Assembly: GCA_940671915.1 (NCBI GenBank)
Contig: CALNVZ010000174.1
Span: 76,443,480-76,507,479, forward strand
Direction: 5' to 3'
Source: Paracentrotus lividus
Taxonomy: Eukaryota; Echinodermata; Echinoidea; Camarodonta; Echinidae
DNA length: 64,000 bases
The first letter of the stretch is position 1. Each line of letters opens with the position of its first letter. Below the pieces are notes generated by a model. It searched no databases. It saw nothing but the letters and a program-made list of their open reading frames with translations, and was not told the origin of the DNA. A program made the position numbers and the translations under genes. Below, in pieces: positions 37,410 to 48,425 of the stretch.

Positions 37410-38060
37410 AAAAATGGCTTAATTTGGTCCAGAACTTCAAAAATGGAGTTAGACTATTTCAGTTTCCCTGCCAAATCTTAAGGAGATGAAAAACAATGGA
37501 CCATTTGTCACTGCAGTTTGCAGTGACAGCCAAAAACTGAGATGAGAGACCAGCCCAGGTTGAGCTTTTTGTATCTGTATCTGCATTGTTGGGTCAGCAA
37601 AATGTCGGGTCCTGACACTTCACGCTAACTTATGGTTGAAGACCACGCTAAGTGTGGAGTAGCTCGTAATTTCAATTAAATTTAATTGATTTTACTGTAC
37701 TATCAACAGGTAGGTAGGTCATTCCAGTTGATTATAGTTGGTTGAACATACTTTTTAATTTAACTAGAATCATGTTCTTACACATCGCATTATGTTCTTA
37801 GTCTTGAATGATGATGAAGGACGAGTTTCCTCCTGAAAGTTCTGCTGGGGAATTTTAACTGGAAGTGTGGTGTCTAGTGGTTTTAATTTTGTTTCGGTTG
37901 TAAGATTCTCAGATGTTTCATGAAAATAACTTGATCTGAAACAGAAATATTGTTCAATGTCAGAAAACAATTTTGTCACTTTGGTAGCTCTGCTCTGGAC
38001 CGATATCTGTTTGCATGCAACTGCAAGTGAAATTTACTATGTTTACAATCGCGGTCCACT
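34726..38060. other. Intergenic, one GGTTACGGCGTGAC motif cluster, no gene seen
   Basis: The motif GGTTACGGCGTGA(C) occurs at 35925 and 36136, with a variant GGTTACGGAGTGAC at 36122. This marks a decayed repeat at about 35900-36170. A T-run lies at 37370-37404. Short open frames (for example 36741-36989) show no domain and are left unannotated. Confidence 0.45.
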
Positions 38061-38071
38061 TTAATCTCCAG

Positions 38072-38299
38072 GATGAAAAGATGTAGACCGAGGCTGCTCT
38101 ATCTTCATCGTATCCCTCTGAAGACAGAGAGCTACAATTGCGCGAGCTGTTCAAACTGCAGTGCCGTGATTCTCTGTAAAATTTCCCCAAATTTCATGGG
38201 AAAAACTTACAGAAACCCCCAAAACCCAAATTCAACAAGACAGTTGGGCATCAAGGACAAGAAACAGATAGATCTAGAGAAAATCTACTTCCAGATGCG
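38072..38299 (+). other. Exon-like stretch inside an inverted repeat
   Basis: An open stretch of about 75 codons (MKRCRPRLLYL at the start) lies between an acceptor-like TTAATCTCCAG (ending 38071) and a strong donor, GTAAGT (38300). Its first 100 bases are also present inverted at 39391-39500. It may therefore belong to a repeated element rather than a host gene. No domain is recognised, and the stretch contains two CxxC-like pairs in NCASCSNC only. Confidence 0.2.
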
Positions 38300-39390
38300 G
38301 TAAGTGGAATAACTTTCATAATCTTATATACATAATATGATCACCAAAAAACACTCGGCTTTCGCTATGTAGTATGTACGGTAAGAGTGCGTAAGTCTGC
38401 GCAGCACATCGAAATGCCTACAAGTACTGTCAAGTTCAACTACAAGTTCGTTCGTACAGAACCAGAGGACAATGCATTTTGATTGTTGGGCGCTCTGATT
38501 AGCTATCGCGTGGAGCTCTGCCTCCTGGTTGCGATGACTGAAGTGCGTTGACCGTAACTTAACAAGCTGTACCCGGTAAAGACTGCTTTTGTCGTGCGCG
38601 CTGTCAATCATAACCAAAGTGGACCCATTTCGCAAGAAAAACTGCAAGACTCCACTTCACAAAACGTGCACCGCAAAGCCACTCTTTCAATACTTTTTAG
38701 AATAAAGAAGAGAAATATTAATCCACTGTCGGATTTCGCCCGACAGTTGAAAACGTATAAAGAAATGAGGACTTACCCAAAAAATAAATGACGAATCTAA
38801 ATTTTATCGTGACTATTGTTCATTGGAAGGCACAATGGTAGTGTATTTCATATGCTAACGTGATCATTCGAGTGTCGTGCATAAATTATGGAGTAAAAAT
38901 TTCTACGTGCGCAGTGCCTATGTCTGCGCACATACGTAAATGCACGATATTCATAGAACAAAACATCAAACTGACATCAATTTTCAATCTTAACCTCAAC
39001 AATCCATTTTGTTACCAAAAACTGCAAAAATGATGGATTAAAAATGAGATCCAGCAAGTTTCATTTGCTACATGTACCCTGAAAATTTCATTCATTGTCA
39101 AAAAAAAAAAAATCTGAAACTTCACTGCGCTTGAATTGCATGCAAAATGAGTTAGTGTGCAGACATGGGCACTATTTAGTTTTGCTACACAAAATGACAA
39201 GCCTGTCTGAAAATCGTAGAAAAACATTGTTCTTGTAACAAATTTCTTAAATTTTTTTTTGTTTCATTGATCATGAGAATATGAAGAACAGAATAACATT
39301 GATGAATCTTAAAATAATAGAGTCTATTTTGCTTTGTGATAAAATCGAGATCAAATTTTAGGTGCACAGACAGTCATAAGCACTAACTTC

Positions 39391-39500
39391 ATACACTGCC
39401 GTTTGAACAGCTCGCAAAATGGGTGCAATGGTAGCTCTCTGTCCTCAGACTCAGAGGGGATTACGATGAGGACAGAGCAGCCTCGGTCTGGAAAAGATGT
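39391..39500 (-). repeat. Inverted partner of 38072-38170
   Basis: Read on the - strand this gives AGACCGAGGCTGCTCTGTCC, then AGACAGAGAGCTAC-type and GCGAGCTGTTCAAAC phrases, matching 38090-38160. The two copies are about 1.2 kb apart in opposite orientation. Confidence 0.65.
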
Positions 39501-40620
39501 AGATCTCAGGGTTTCCAGCATTTCAAGAAAACAAACTTCAAGGCTGAATTTTCACTGATGAAATCTAAAAAATCCCTGATATTTAAACCCACTTCCAGTT
39601 TCGCGTGTTTTCTTTGTTGTCGCCGTTAACTATTTGCAGAATAAAACGCTAGTTTGACTGACTACCGAACTTTCAATTTTTGGGCCAATCAAAATTCCTT
39701 GACTTTTCCCTGACTGGAAAAAATTAAAATAATTTTCCCTGATTTCCCTGATCATGCTGATGCCCGGCCTGAGATTATCGATCTGGACACAAACTGAGCA
39801 ACTATTAACATTACACCAAAAGACACAAACACACTCTGCATAGATCGATCTACTCAGTTGTTCCTGGACCAGCAAAAGTAAAACCTAGATCTAGATCTAA
39901 TCTAGTCCATCTTCAAATTAGACAACACCTCTGCCTGTGTCACCACCGCGCTTGCACTTTCCACTCTCGATCATCAATGCCAATGGAACTCACCCTCATT
40001 CACAGGGATGCGACATGCGACACACAGACAGTCCCCACGGCAGCGACGGACATAAATAATCAGTTCTTTGAATAACATTACGGTATGAAATACAATCACA
40101 ATTATATAACTTACATACCATTTCACAATCACTATGCATCCAACTTAAACTCAGGTGAAGGCACATAAATTATAGTCTAAAACAACCATTTTTAAACGCA
40201 CTTACCAGGGTTTCGTGAAGGTTGCCATTACACACCGGATAAGCGTTGCTTGAACTTTGATTGGCGTCTGAGATCACGTGATAAATGACATCATTTTGAT
40301 GCACTATTTTTGTGGTTTCCGAAAACACGGCCTAGAAAAACAACAGAGAGAAAAAAAAAGACAAAACAAACAAAAAACTCATTCGCAAAAACAAACGAAT
40401 AGGAAAATAATCCCCAAATTTGGGTAGGTTGTAATATCCTGGATCCGCCACTGATTATGTTTTTAAAAATGCCGAAACGACTACTATATTATGATTATCA
40501 TTTCATGTTCACCCACTAACTATAATCAAGCTCTGTCTAATATAAGCTTTCATTTTTATATGCATTGAACTATTATTTCATGCTTTAAATCGACTGAATA
40601 AAAATAATACGATGAGTTAT
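39501..40620. other. Intergenic, no gene seen
   Basis: No coding exon is recognised. CACGTG-containing and CG-bearing sequence near 40215-40310 could be regulatory but has no adjacent gene. Confidence 0.4.
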
Positions 40621-41805
40621 GGTGGTATCTCACTTCGCGGAAACTACTTTGAGACGGATTTGCATGGGCTACAGGCGCGGATCCAGGATTTTCCAGAGGG
40701 GGGCCCAACTTTGAAAAAAAAATCTTGCGAGCGGAGCGAGCAAACGAGCGCGAAGCGCGAGTTTAAAACATTCCCCGACATATAGGCTTATACTGACCTA
40801 AAACGAGGAATTAAAACAATTTCGTTTTACTCCTATGAAAACAAATTAATAATATATACTAGCAACAACAAAAAATAATAATAAAAAAAAAATTGATGAT
40901 TTTAATAATGTGTTTCATTAATGGGGGAAAAAATGCGAGCGCGAAGCGCGAGCCGAAATTTTTTAGCCATTATTTGAGATAATTGTGCATTATAGACCCT
41001 ATTTAGTATCCTGGAGCGCGAAGTGTGAGATGAAAACTTTGAGGTAAAAATTTGAATTAATTGTGCATTATACCCTACTGAATTGGTATCTGCTAGCGCG
41101 AAGTGCGAGCCGAAAATTTTTTGTTCAAAATTAGAGTTATTTGTGCATTTATATGGTTCAGTATCCGCGAGCGCGAAGCACGAGCTGAAAATTTTGAAGT
41201 AAAAATTTGAGTTATTTGTGCATTATGATTTAGTATCACAGGCCCGTAATAGGGGGGGGGTTCGGGGTTCGAAATGAACCCCCCCCCCCCCCCCCCCGCT
41301 GGCGAGCAAAGGTCTCGCTTGACCAAAAAAAAAAAAAAAAAAATAGATTAAAAAAAAAAAAAAAAAAGGGAAGATCATGTAAAAGACGACCTTAGCGTAC
41401 CCTATAGCTAATATATGGTATTCTTCTCGATGGAATTTCTGTTCACAACTACCCCCCCCGCTTATTGCGCGGCCAGCGTGACGTGAAAAAAATTTCATGT
41501 ACCTTTTTGCTCGCCCGGTGTGACGTGAAAAAATTTCGATCTACTGCCTTTTGGTCCACTTTTGCACATTTCGAACCCTCCCGTAAAAATCCGAAAATTT
41601 GGGGTTTTAAAAGATATATGGAATAAATAAAGCGGCATTTCTAGCATAACAAATAATTGTAGATAATTGTGAATCATAGACCCTATTTAGTATCCGCGAG
41701 CGCGAAGCACGAGCTGAAAATTTGAGTTAATTGTGCATTACATATCCTACTGAATTGGTATCTGCGAGCGCGAAGCGCGAGCCGAAAATTGTTAGCTAAA
41801 AAAGG

Positions 41806-42631
41806 GAGTTATGCAGAGGTGGCGGAACGAATTTGAAAGTGGGGGGTCACGATGGAAAAGGGGCACTTTTTCTAAAAAGGGGGCACTTGAGACCAAAGGC
41901 TTTAAGAGAAAGTATTCAGATAAGTAGGGGTGCGTAGAAAATTTGCCTTTAAATTTCTGCTTTAAAATATTTCAATGGCTTTGTATTTTATTAATGATAA
42001 ACATAAGGAGTGCGAGCGCGAAGCGCGAGCCAAAAATTTTGAGACAATTGTTCATTATAGACCCTATTTAGTATCCGTGAGCGCGAAGCGCAAGCTGAAA
42101 TTTTTAAGCTGAAAATCTGAGTTAATTGTCTATTATATAACCTATTTAGTATCTGCGAGCACGAAGCGCGAGCCGAAAAATTTGAGCTCAAAATTCGAGT
42201 TAATTGTGTATCATATACCCTATTAAATATCCACGATCGCGAAGCTCGAGTTAAAATTATGAGCTTAAAAATGGAGTTTATTGTGCATTATAAACCTTAT
42301 TTAGTAACTATGTGCGAGCGCGAAGCTTGAGCCGAAAAATTTGAGCTAAAAATTGGAGTTAATTATGTATTATAGACCCCATTACGTATCCGCGACTGCG
42401 AAGCGCGAGTTGAAAATTATGAGCTTAATGAGCTTAATGGAGTAACAAGGGGCAATTTTTGTATTAAGAGTGCCCCTTTTTAGTAATGAAAGTGCCCCTT
42501 TTTGGCATTTTATTAGCTAAGAAAAGGGGCACTTTTTAGTCATGAAAAGGGGCACTTTTAGGGCGGATGAAAAAGTGGGGGGTCACAGTGCCCCCCCTTG
42601 CCCCCCTGGTTCCGCCGCCTCTGGAGTTATG
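41806..42631. mobile_element. 810-bp non-autonomous hAT element with perfect 8-bp duplication
   Basis: The ends CAGAGGTGGCGGAAC (41814) and GTTCCGCCGCCTCTG (ending 42623) are inverted repeats with one mismatch. GAGTTATG occurs immediately outside both ends (41806-41813 and 42624-42631). The insertion lies within the GCGAGCGCGAAGCGCG array, so it is younger than that part of the array. No coding frame. Confidence 0.88.
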
Positions 42632-43135
42632 TGTGCATTATGGTTTAGTATCCGCGAGCGCGATGCGCGAGCCGAAAATTTGGGGTTTTAAGAGATATAT
42701 GGAATAAATAAATGGACATTTCTAGCATTAAAAAATTTGTAGATAATTGTGTATCATAGACCCTATTTAGTATCTGCGAGCTGAAAAGTTTGAGTTAATT
42801 GTGCATTATATACCATACTGAATTGGTATCTGCGAACCGAAAATTTTGAGCCCAAAATTGTGCATTATGGATTAGTATCCGCGAGCGCGAAGTGGGAGCC
42901 GAAAATTTGGGGTTTTAAAAGATATATAGAATAAATAAAGGCGCACTTTCTAGTATAAAAAAAATGGTAGATAGTTGTGCATTATATACCCTTCTGAAAT
43001 GGAATCTGCGAGCTCGAAATGCGAGTCGAAAATTTTGAGGTTTTAAAAGTTATATGGAATAAATAAAATTATGGGACATTTTCTAGTACTAGAGAATGGT
43101 AGATAATTATTGTGTATTATATAATTTATAGACCC

Positions 43136-44000
43136 TAGGGGAGACCGGGTATGGACGTTACAAAATTCACATTTTGGGCCAGATAATTCTCATGAAAGAA
43201 CTCACGCACTCCATATTGGGTCTGTAGTTAGCCTATTATGTTGGCTAAAACCTGAGGCATATAAAACTTGAAAACATGTAAACACTAATTAACTACAGCT
43301 TAATTAGTGAGGACATTTTTTTGTAACAACCTACCCCATATACGGGGTAGGTTGTTACACCAGACGGGGTCAATTGTTACAATATGTAAACATACGGGGT
43401 AAGTTGACAATGTGTAAATCTCTTATACCATACTTTAATTTCAACTTTCCAGTTACTTGACATCGTTAACAGTAGATCAAGTAGAGCTCTAGAATAGACA
43501 AAAGTAATATAATAGAAAAATAAAAATATTAACACCTGAAAATTGAGACAAAATGTAATTTTACATATGTAATGTAATTGGGGTAAGTTGTTACATCAAC
43601 ATGGGGTAGGTTGTTGTAACAACCTACCCCATGGGTGATTTTACACAAAGAAATCAACTGTAGCACAGTCATTAGGTAGAATTATAGAGGTATGGCTAGG
43701 GGTATATTAGTGACATACATGTACTACATTTACAATACCAGACTATCATCATGTGCCTTCAGTTGTAAGAGCTATTACAAATTTCAATTTTTGTCAAAAA
43801 TTTACTTTGAACTGTAAAAAATGGTTTTTGTTGATTTACTTTTTAATAAAACAACGGAGAAACCTCACGACCGGCAGTTCATCACAGCTATGTGTTGGCT
43901 GTATATAGATGCCAGTTAGCACAATCCTCTCTTGTTCCATCTCAGCACACTGAGAACTGTAACAACTGACCCGTGTAACTTCCATACCCGGTCTCCCCTA
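43136..44000. mobile_element. 861-bp TA-flanked element (GGGGAGACCGGGTATGG ends)
   Basis: The ends GGGGAGACCGGGTATGG (43138) and CCATACCCGGTCTCCCC (ending 43998) are inverted repeats, and TA lies outside both. Removing the element with one TA restores the array phrase ACCCTATTTAGT. TA duplication is typical of Tc1/mariner-type insertion. The interior contains palindromic GGGGTAGGTTGTTACA phrases and no coding frame. Confidence 0.85.
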
Positions 44001-44556
44001 TTTAGTTTCCGCGAAGCGCGAGCTGAAAATTTTTAAAGTTTAAAGTTGGTTATTATTTGTGCATTATGATTCGGTATCAGGGAGCGCGGAGCGCGAGCCG
44101 AAAATTTGGGGTTTCAAAAAATATTTTGAATAAATAAAAAGGGGCACTTTCTAGTATACCCATGAGGCCGACTATTTTTCCCAGGAGGCCGAGAGTCCAG
44201 GAGGACTCTTTTCTTTGTGAAATTTTGAATTTAGTTTTAAATATATTATTTTCCCTATTTTTACTTTTCGTCACTAATGTATTTCTTTTTCTTTAAAAAA
44301 GGCGTTTGAGCAATTATTGCAAAATACAATATGAGAAAAATCGGCCTCAAGGGCCCTCCCCACATTAAAGGCCTTAGTAATGGTCGTTTAGAACCAAATA
44401 AAGCCGATTCCGCGCTTCTTATTGAATAAAGTTGGGCGAAAATGTACAAGCATCGGGCCTTATTCCCTTCTCTTTCTTTCTTTTTCTTCTTTTCTTTCCC
44501 CTTTTCCTTCTTTTCCCCTTTTTCTCCTCCTTTTTTTTTTTTTTTTTTTTTTTTTT

Positions 44557-44581
44557 NNNNNNNNNNNNNNNNNNNNNNNNN
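44557..44581. other. Assembly gap (25 N)
   Basis: A run of 25 N sits between a T tract and a G tract, so the true length and content are unknown. Frames running through it are artefacts. Confidence 0.99.
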
Positions 44582-44834
44582 GGGGGGGGGGGGCGGGCCC
44601 GTCGGCCCCCCCCCCGGATCCGCGCCTGGGCTACTTTGATACGGCTTTGAAACAACGTGGAGACGGTTAATTTTGAAACTTGTCGCGAGGACCTCTCCGG
44701 GACGTCTCCGAGAGTCTCGGCCTCTGTCCCGCGACGCTTCATGAAGTCGCGGGCACCCGGAAATTATTTTGGGACGGATTTGGACTTCCTTGAGAAGGGA
44801 TTAGGAGGCTTTGTCATATCTTTCATCTAAGGAT

Positions 44835-45070
44835 GGTATCTCACTTCGCGGAGACGTCTCCGCGGAGAATAGAAAATTTCGTCTCCGCGACGGATAAAAA
44901 GTATTAGAGACGTCCTCCGTGACAATTTATGAAAAAAAAGTCTGATGTATAGTCCCAAATCCTTCTCCGAGACGTCTCCGAGACGTCTCCGCGATATCGG
45001 AGACGTCTCTAATTCTTTTATCCGTCGCGGAGACGAAATTTTCTATTCTCCGCGAAAGTGAGATACCACC
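44835..45070. mobile_element. GGTATCTCACTTCGCGG MITE (copy 3, nearly complete palindrome)
   Basis: The left end GGTATCTCACTTCGCGGAG is mirrored by CTCCGCGAAAGTGAGATACC at the right. The pairing arms contain GAGAATAGAAAATTTCGTC and GACGGATAAAA. The whole unit is close to a perfect inverted repeat. Confidence 0.85.
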
Positions 45071-45394
45071 CTAATCTTTTATGTTTTTTGCCATCGCCTA
45101 GCAGGAGTGTTTAAACTGGTTTAAAAAAGTAAGACCAAAAGTTGAGATTTGGGCCCTATTTACAATCCGCAGCGCGAAGCGCAAGCCGGATATTTTGAGC
45201 TCAAATTTTGAGATTTTAATGTGCATTATAGACCCGAGCGCGAGCCGAATAGTTTGAGCTCAAGTAAAATTTGAGTTATAGGCCTAGACCCTAGAGGGAA
45301 AATCTTTTTCAAGATACTAATTAGTATCATTTTGAAGATACATTTTACATGTTTTGTTAATAAATAACGCTAGAAAACAGATCTACAACATGCG

Positions 45395-45630
45395 CGTATT
45401 CTGGGGGGGGGGGGGCTTTCCTGCCCGGGCCCCCGGGTAGGCGCGCAGGGGGGCGCGAAAAGAGGAAGAAAAGGGAGAAAGGGAAAGAAAAAAAAGAAGA
45501 AGAAAGGATGGGGAAAAAAGAAAAAGGGGAAAGGGTGAAAGGGAAGGAAAAAAAAAAAAAAGAAGAAGAAGAAGAAGAAGAAGAAGAGAGAGAAAAAGAA
45601 GGGGAAAGGGGGTGGGGAGGGTCAATTCGA
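45395..45630. repeat. Poly-G, then purine-rich low-complexity tract
   Basis: A G-run near 45402-45412 is followed by about 170 bases of purines (GAAGAAGAAG and GGGAAAGGG types). Frames on the other strand are runs of S, F and L and are not genes. Confidence 0.9.
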
Positions 45631-47110
45631 CAATAAACTAAGGGTTGCCAAATTGAGCTTAAAATTAGGGGCGTCAAATCGATCGTAAATTTGGGGGGCG
45701 CCAAATCGACATTAAACAACGGGGTTGCCAAATTGAGCGGAGACATAGGGGCACCAATTTGACCTTAAAATTTAGGGGCGTCAAATCGACCTTAAATTTA
45801 GGAGGGCGACAAATCGACATTAACAACGGAGTTGCCAAATTGAGCTTAAACAATAGGCATGATGGGGGCAGGAAATTGACCTTAAAATTAGGGGCGTCAA
45901 ATCGACCTTAAATTTAGGGGGTCGCCAAATCGACATTAAACGACGGGGGCGCCAAACTGAGCTTAAACGTAGGGGCGCAAATTGAACTTAGACATAGGGG
46001 CGCCAAATGCGGGCGCCAAATTGACCTTAAACTCAGGGGCGCCAAATCGACCTTAACTTTAGGAGGGGGCGCATAATCGACCTTAAACATTATATAGGGG
46101 CGCTAAATCGACCTTAAATTTTGGGGACGCCAAATCGAACTTAAACTTAGTGGGTCGCCAAATCGACCTTAAACTCAAGGCAGCCAATTCGACCTTAAAT
46201 TCAGGAGGGCGCCAAATCGCAATTATTAGGAGGGGGAGCCAATTCGACCTTAAACTTAGGGACGCTAATCGAATTTAAATTTTCGATGGGCGCCAAATTG
46301 TGCTTAAACATAGGGGTGCCAATCGAACTTAAACTTAGAGGGGCACCAAAATCGACCTTAAACTCAGGGGCGCCAAATCGACCATAAATTTAGGAGGGGC
46401 GCCAATTGTGCTTAAATATAGGGGGTGCCAAATCGAACTTAAACTTAGAGGGCGCCAAATCGACCTTAAAATCAGGGCGCCAAATCAACTTTAATTTTGA
46501 GGGGCGCCAAATCGACCTTAACCGTAGGGGCGCCCAATTTAGTTCAAATGTAAGGGCGCCAAAATGATCTGAGACTTATGGCTTAAACGTATGGGGGCGG
46601 CAAATCGACCTTAAACTCAGAGGCGCCAAGTCGACTTTAAATTTTCGAGGGGCGCCAAATCGACCTTAAACTCAGGGGCGCTAAATCGACCTTAAATTTA
46701 GGGACGCCAAATCGAACTTAAAATTAGAGGGGCGCAAATTGACCTTAAACGTAGGGCGCCCAATTTAGCTCAAATGTAAGGGCCCAAAATGATCTGAGAC
46801 TTATGCTTAAACGTACAGGGGCGGCAAATCGGCCTTAAACTCAGGGGCGCCAAGTCGACTTTAAATTTTCGAGGGGCGCCAAATCGACCTTAAACTCAGG
46901 GGCGCTAAATCGACCTTAAATTAAGGTTGCGCCAGATCGAACTTAAACTTAGAAGGTGCCAAATCGACCTTAAACGTAGCGGCGCCAAATTTAGCTCAAA
47001 AGTGGGGGCGCCAAAATTATCTGTAACTTAAGGGGTGCCGGATTGACTGAAATTAAGGGGCGTTAAATTGATCTTAAACTTTGGGGCTCCAACTTTATCT
47101 TAAACTTAGA
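45630..47110. repeat. Tandem array of about 30-33 bp units (GGGGCGCCAAATCGACCTTAAA)
   Basis: Roughly 45 units of the form GGGGCGCCAAATCGACC, then TTAAACTTA, run head to tail with heavy variation. Longer blocks within the array are duplicated: 46500-46690 and 46730-46920 are near copies, so higher-order duplication has occurred. No open frame is conserved across units. Confidence 0.9.
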
Positions 47111-47895
47111 AAGGGGTGCCGAAATTTAGCAGAGGGGGCCAAAAAACCCCAAAACAGACTGGTGCCTTTAAAATGGTCTTATAATGTAAGAAAGAGCAAA
47201 GTTTAATTTAAACTTCCATGTCTGTATAGCAAAAAACTTCATCTCGCGCGTCGCATCAGTTTTCCAAGGAGTTATTTCATTGTGTTCCTGAGGAATGCAT
47301 AAAATGTCCTGTTTTCAGATCATTCCGATACATCGAATTCCCACTCTATTTTCAAAAATCAAAACATCAATTTACATTGGTTTGATTACACATTACTTGA
47401 TGACAATTTTCACATGATTTTGTATGGCTTGCTTTTTAAATCGTTTTGATGGACAAATTACAATTTTGGTTCATATGATATTCTGATGAGGAGCTAAACA
47501 AAATTGAAACCCTCAATGCTTTCTGGTCGTAAAGTAGAGAAAAATGCGATCGCGCTTCGCGCTCGTATTTAAATTATTATTTTCATCTATAGCGGTAATA
47601 CCTCATATACCTAGATTTTTTTTTCTTCTTTTTTTTTTCTTTTTTTTACATGAACTCACCATTTAGGGAAAAAAAAACAACAACTTTAAATAAGCCTATG
47701 TTTGCCTGATGGGGGACAGTCGTCATTTTTTTGAAAAGCACACAGGGGCGCCAAACTCACGTTGGGCCCCCCGGGTGCGAATCCTGGATACGCGCCTGCA
47801 CAATCTCTGCAGTGAAAATTTTGTGGGCAGCAGGTGAGGCCCCAAGCCGAGTCCCCCGGGCCACAACTAGCTAGCTTTTGTCTCCAGCAAAGAGC
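47111..47895. other. Intergenic remnant of the GCGCC / hAT-type repeat, no gene seen
   Basis: The stretch ends with GCGAATCCTGGATACGCGCC (47786-47805), a complement of the CAGGCGCGGATCC-type hAT end. The long array may therefore be the interior of a second such element. No coding exon is recognised. Confidence 0.4.
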
Positions 47896-48042
47896 TATGG
47901 GGGCATTTCATCAAAGGACTCGTCGGACGTTTTATCCGACAAACTGTTATAAGCTACTGAAATGCTTGCACCTGATTGGCTGAGAGCAAATTTGTCGGAT
48001 AAAATGTCCAACACTGTAGTCCTTTGATGAAATGCCCCTATG
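47896..48042. mobile_element. 139-bp hairpin MITE (GGGGCATTTCATCAAAGGAC)
   Basis: The ends GGGGCATTTCATCAAAGGAC (47900) and GTCCTTTGATGAAATGCCCC (ending 48038) are perfect inverted repeats over 20 bases. TATG occurs on both sides. An inner TTTATCCGAC/GTCGGATAAAA pair extends the hairpin. Confidence 0.85.
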
Positions 48043-48280
48043 GTTCCGTGACCTTTTATATCTTATAGGGCCTACTGTTAGTTCTTAGTGCGTGGTCGCA
48101 TAGCAACCGAGCAGTAAAATTTGGGGTATTAAAAGACAGTATGGAGTAAAAAGGGGCACTTACTTTTCCCAATTATCTAGTGTGATAATTTTTTTCTCAT
48201 TTCTTTCTTGAAAAGTGGGGGGATGTATCCCCCCCCCCCCCGCCCCAGAATTTACGCCAGTGACCTGGGGGACCATGTAC

Positions 48281-48425
48281 AGGCGCGGATCCAGAAAATC
48301 ATAAATAGAATGCATTTCGGGGCCCATTTGTCTGGGGACAAAAGCGGCTCTATTATGTTTACGCATGATGGGCCCGGGAAGTTCATTGTGTGACTCCCGG
48401 AGTCCGGTCTGCGTCCCCTACTGAT
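48281..48425 (+). repeat. Repeat fragment with CAGGCGCGGATCC start, shared with 16955-17070
   Basis: It starts with ACAGGCGCGGATCCAG (hAT-type end). GGGGCCCATTTGTCTGGGG, GCGGCTCTATTATGTTTACG and GCGTCCCCTAC then follow, in the same order as the inverted fragment at 16955-17070. Confidence 0.6.

Larger units (their letters stand above)
40665..44634. mobile_element. hAT-like insertion with AGGCGCGGATCC ends
   Basis: Element 40673-44626 has AGGCGCGGATCC at the left and GGATCCGCGCC at the right. TGGGCTAC is repeated on both sides (40665-40672 and 44627-44634). An eight-base duplication and CAGGCGCGGATCC-type ends are typical of hAT elements. The interior holds a tandem array of GCGAGCGCGAAGCGCGAGC units, two further insertions and the assembly gap. 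No transposase is seen, although the gap could hide sequence. Confidence 0.65.
40621..44831. mobile_element. Interrupted GGTGGTATCTCACTTCGCGG MITE (copy 2, host of nested insertions)
   Basis: The left 52 bases (40621-40672) start with GGTGGTATCTCACTTCGCGG. The sequence then jumps at TGGGCTAC into an AGGCGCGGATCC-ended insertion and resumes at 44627-44634 with the same TGGGCTAC. After the insertion come GACGTCTCC-type units, up to the next MITE copy. Confidence 0.6.
40720..45250. repeat. Tandem array with GCGAGCGCGAAGCGCGAGC units
   Basis: A unit of roughly 70-80 bases recurs: ATCCGCGAGCGCGAAGCGCG, then GAGCCGAAAATTTTGAG, then GAGTTAATTGTGCATTATAG, then ACCCTATTTAGT. Many copies between 40720 and 43130 have decayed, and a few more lie at 43998-44110 and 45165-45260. 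The array also occurs inside the 810-bp element at 41814-42623. Borders are approximate. Confidence 0.8.

Noticed and set aside
41223..41498. 91-residue open frame
   Set aside because: It consists of homopolymer and minisatellite translation with no real coding pattern.
40720..43130. Possible CRISPR array (regular repeats)
   Set aside because: The units are contiguous minisatellite copies without unique spacers, and the DNA is eukaryotic.
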